A stretch of DNA of 64,000 nucleotides from CAVRUD01 sp963724285 (GTDB taxonomy: Bacteria; Chloroflexota; Chloroflexia; Thermomicrobiales; UBA6265): NCBI GenBank assembly GCA_963724285.1, contig CAVRUD010000011.1, forward strand, positions 1 through 64,000, in the 5' to 3' direction. Under the pieces are notes generated by a model, which was not told the DNA's origin, made no database searches, and saw only the letters and a list, made by a program, of their open reading frames with translations. Below, one piece after another: positions 62,662 through 64,000 of the stretch (the stretch's first letter is position 1; each line of letters begins with the position of its first letter). A program made the position numbers and the translations under genes.

Positions 62662-63685
62662 CTAGGTGATGAGGTTGCGGGGTTGGTCGCCGCGGATGAA
62701 TGTGACGACGTTGTCGAGGACGTCGCGCATCTGCTTCTCGCGGGCGCCTCCGGTGCCGCCGCCGATGTGGGGGGTGAGAATGACGTTGCCCGTCTTGGCC
62801 AGATCGATCAGCGGGCTGTCGGCGGGGAGGGGTTCGTAGTCGAAGACGTCGAGGCCGGCGCCGGCGATGGTGCCGTTGCGCAGGGCGTCGACCAGGGCGG
62901 CCTCGTCAACGACGGGTCCGCGGCAGGTGTTGATCAGGTAGGCGGAGGGCTTCATCAGGCCAAGCTCGCGCGCACCGATCATCCGGTGGGTGGAGTCGCT
63001 GTGGGGAACGTTGACCGAGACGAAATCGGACCGGGCGAGGAGCTCGTCGAGGGAGGTGGATTGGACGCCGAGAGACTCCTCCATGGTGGCGGGGAGTGGC
63101 TCGCGCTTGTAGTAGAGGACATCCATCTCGAAGGCGCGGGCCCGCTTGGCGATCTCGGTGCCGATCTCGCCGAAGCCGACGATGCCGAGGGTCTTGCGGC
63201 GGACCTCCTGGATGCGCTTCAAGCCCCATCCACTGGAAGGCGATCACCCGCTGGCTGGTGAGCTTGGGCTCAATGCCGAGATCCTGGTAGTCGGCGTCAA
63301 CGGTGGCGTGGTGACCGATGACGAGCTCTTTAGAGAGGGCAAGGACGAGGGTCATCGCGAGTTCGGCGACGGCGATGCAGCCGCTGAGGGGCATCAGGGC
63401 GACGGGGACGCCGGCCGCTTTGGCGGCATCGAGGTCGATCCGGTCGGCTCGGCCGCCGTATTTCTGGACGAGCTTGGCGTTGGGGGCGGCGGCGATAACG
63501 GCAGCGTCGACCGGCTGGGAGCGGGTGACGATCACATCGGCGCTCGCAAGCAGGTCGGGGGATGCGACGGTGTCGCGGTTCGGGGGCGACGAAGCTCAAA
63601 CCCCTCGCCGGGGAGGAGGCCGCGGTAGAAGTCGAGGTCGGTCGTCGGAGGTCGGGTCGAGCATCACGATACGGGTGGTGGTCAT
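62662..63685 (-). CDS. D-2-hydroxyacid dehydrogenase, several frameshifts as assembled
   Basis: About 338 residues. N-terminal lobe with ADVIVTRSQPVDAAVIAAAP and LVQKYGGRADRIDLDAAKAAG. Dinucleotide-binding lobe with LGIVGFGEIGTEIAKRA (GxGxxG). Catalytic Arg in NTCRGPVVDEAA, Glu in YEPLP and His in LTPHIGGG. It would oxidise a D-2-hydroxyacid or reduce a 2-oxoacid with NAD(H). Frame changes at about 63590 and 63225. ATG 63685 begins TTTRIVMLDPTSDD and overlaps the stop of the upstream gene (ATGA), so the two are coupled. Confidence 0.87.
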
Positions 63686-64000
63686 GCGGTGGCTCCCCTC
63701 TGTGTGATTCGGTCGAGGGTGAACGGGACGTTCACCCGCGCGGCGAGGTCGCGAAGGGTGGTGATGGTTTCGTCGTCGAGGTCGATGCCGTTGGCGGTCC
63801 GTTCGGTCTGCGCGGCGGTGCTCCAGTTCGCCGGGGAGGAGGATCTCGGTGAAGCCCGGGGCGAGGGCGGAGGCGCTGAGTTCGCCGCAGAAGGCGTCCA
63901 TGCGCTCAAGGTAGGTCTCGAATGGGCATGAACCGGGAGATGTCGATGGCGATCAGGGTGTGGCCGACGTCGTGGTTTGCAGGGTCTTTGTAGGGGGTGA
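63682..64000 (-). CDS. Ldh2 family (malate/lactate/ureidoglycolate) dehydrogenase, C-terminal end, cut by the window
   Basis: The last hundred or so residues. Reads GHTLIAIDISRFMP, then YLERMDAFCGELSASALAPG and FTEILLPGELE, ending ERTANGIDLDDETITTLRDL and DRITQRGATA. This is the C-terminal part of the Ldh2 family, which includes malate, sulfolactate and ureidoglycolate dehydrogenases. Frame changes at about 63830 and 63915. The gene continues beyond 64000. It overlaps the D-2-hydroxyacid dehydrogenase start by four bases, so it is upstream in the same operon. Confidence 0.78.
   Translation of the reverse strand, partial: HPLQRPCKPRRRPHPDRHRHLPVHAHSRPTLSAWTPSAANSAPPPSPRASPRSSSPANWSTAAQTERTANGIDLDDETITTLRDLAARVNVPFTLDRITQRGATA

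Noticed and set aside
1..64000. tRNA, rRNA and classical riboswitches
   Set aside because: I looked for TPsiC-arm and rRNA-like sequences and riboswitch cores between genes and saw none; matches to GGTTCGAGTC were inside coding sequence.

Overview
The window is high-GC bacterial DNA, densely packed on both strands, with no rRNA, tRNA, phage or plasmid genes that I can see. The gene content suits a heterotrophic, soil- or compost-type member of Chloroflexota, probably class Thermomicrobia. It includes a SARP/ATPase/TPR regulator, FCD-type GntR regulators, several M24 peptidases and amidohydrolases, Opp-type and sugar ABC transporters, and a luciferase-like oxidoreductase, with intergenic hairpin repeats throughout. 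The taxon is inferred from this style, not from a marker gene.

Layout. 56-7840: minus-strand genes for a hypothetical protein, a very large BNR/VPS10-like beta-propeller protein, a small unknown protein and a SARP-type regulator. 8227-12075: a plus-strand run of a Nudix hydrolase, a methyltransferase and three proteins resembling the three classes of aminoglycoside-modifying enzyme (phosphotransferase, AAC(3)-I-like acetyltransferase, nucleotidyltransferase). 12240-25416: a peptide or amide uptake and degradation locus with two family-5 binding proteins, DppB- and DppC-like permeases, a GntR regulator, a DUF6282 hydrolase, two M24 peptidases, an MFS transporter and an S9-fold protein. 25432-27640: a class II Fic protein diverging from an F420-type oxidoreductase. 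28030-35570: GntR, SDR, D-2-hydroxyacid dehydrogenase, a third M24 peptidase, and E1 alpha, E1 beta and E2 of a 2-oxoacid or acetoin dehydrogenase complex. 35845-41529: a minus-strand carbohydrate operon (binding protein, two permeases, glycoside hydrolase). 42007-44877: an amidohydrolase, a Rieske ferredoxin and a LacI regulator. 45036-49929: a minus-strand set that fits stepwise N-demethylation of a betaine-like compound (Rieske oxygenase, FAD-GcvT dehydrogenase, sarcosine-oxidase-like protein). 50180-58841: two metallo-beta-lactamase-fold proteins (one with rhodanese), an AlkZ-like protein, a methyltransferase, a GH38 mannosidase, a YjbR-like protein and a beta-lactamase-fold hydrolase. 58850-64000: GntR, an amidohydrolase, a dihydroorotase-like cyclic amidohydrolase, a D-2-hydroxyacid dehydrogenase and the end of an Ldh2-type dehydrogenase.

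Regulation and repeats. Two GntR genes each sit beside the same kind of palindrome (TGTTGACAATCAACA and TGTCGACCGTCGACA), placed just downstream of good sigma-70 promoters. Intergenic space is filled by at least four structured repeat types: roughly 120-bp elements ended by GTAGGGG/CCCCTAC, hairpins built on GGGACT/AGTCCC, long inverted repeats built on GTCATCC-GAGC, and degenerate 7-mer or 8-mer tandem arrays that often occur as inverted pairs.

Quality caveat. About half of the genes are broken by single-base frame changes, while the protein sequence continues normally in the next frame. This looks like uncorrected sequencing indels rather than gene decay, so broken genes are annotated here as single genes with the break positions noted.
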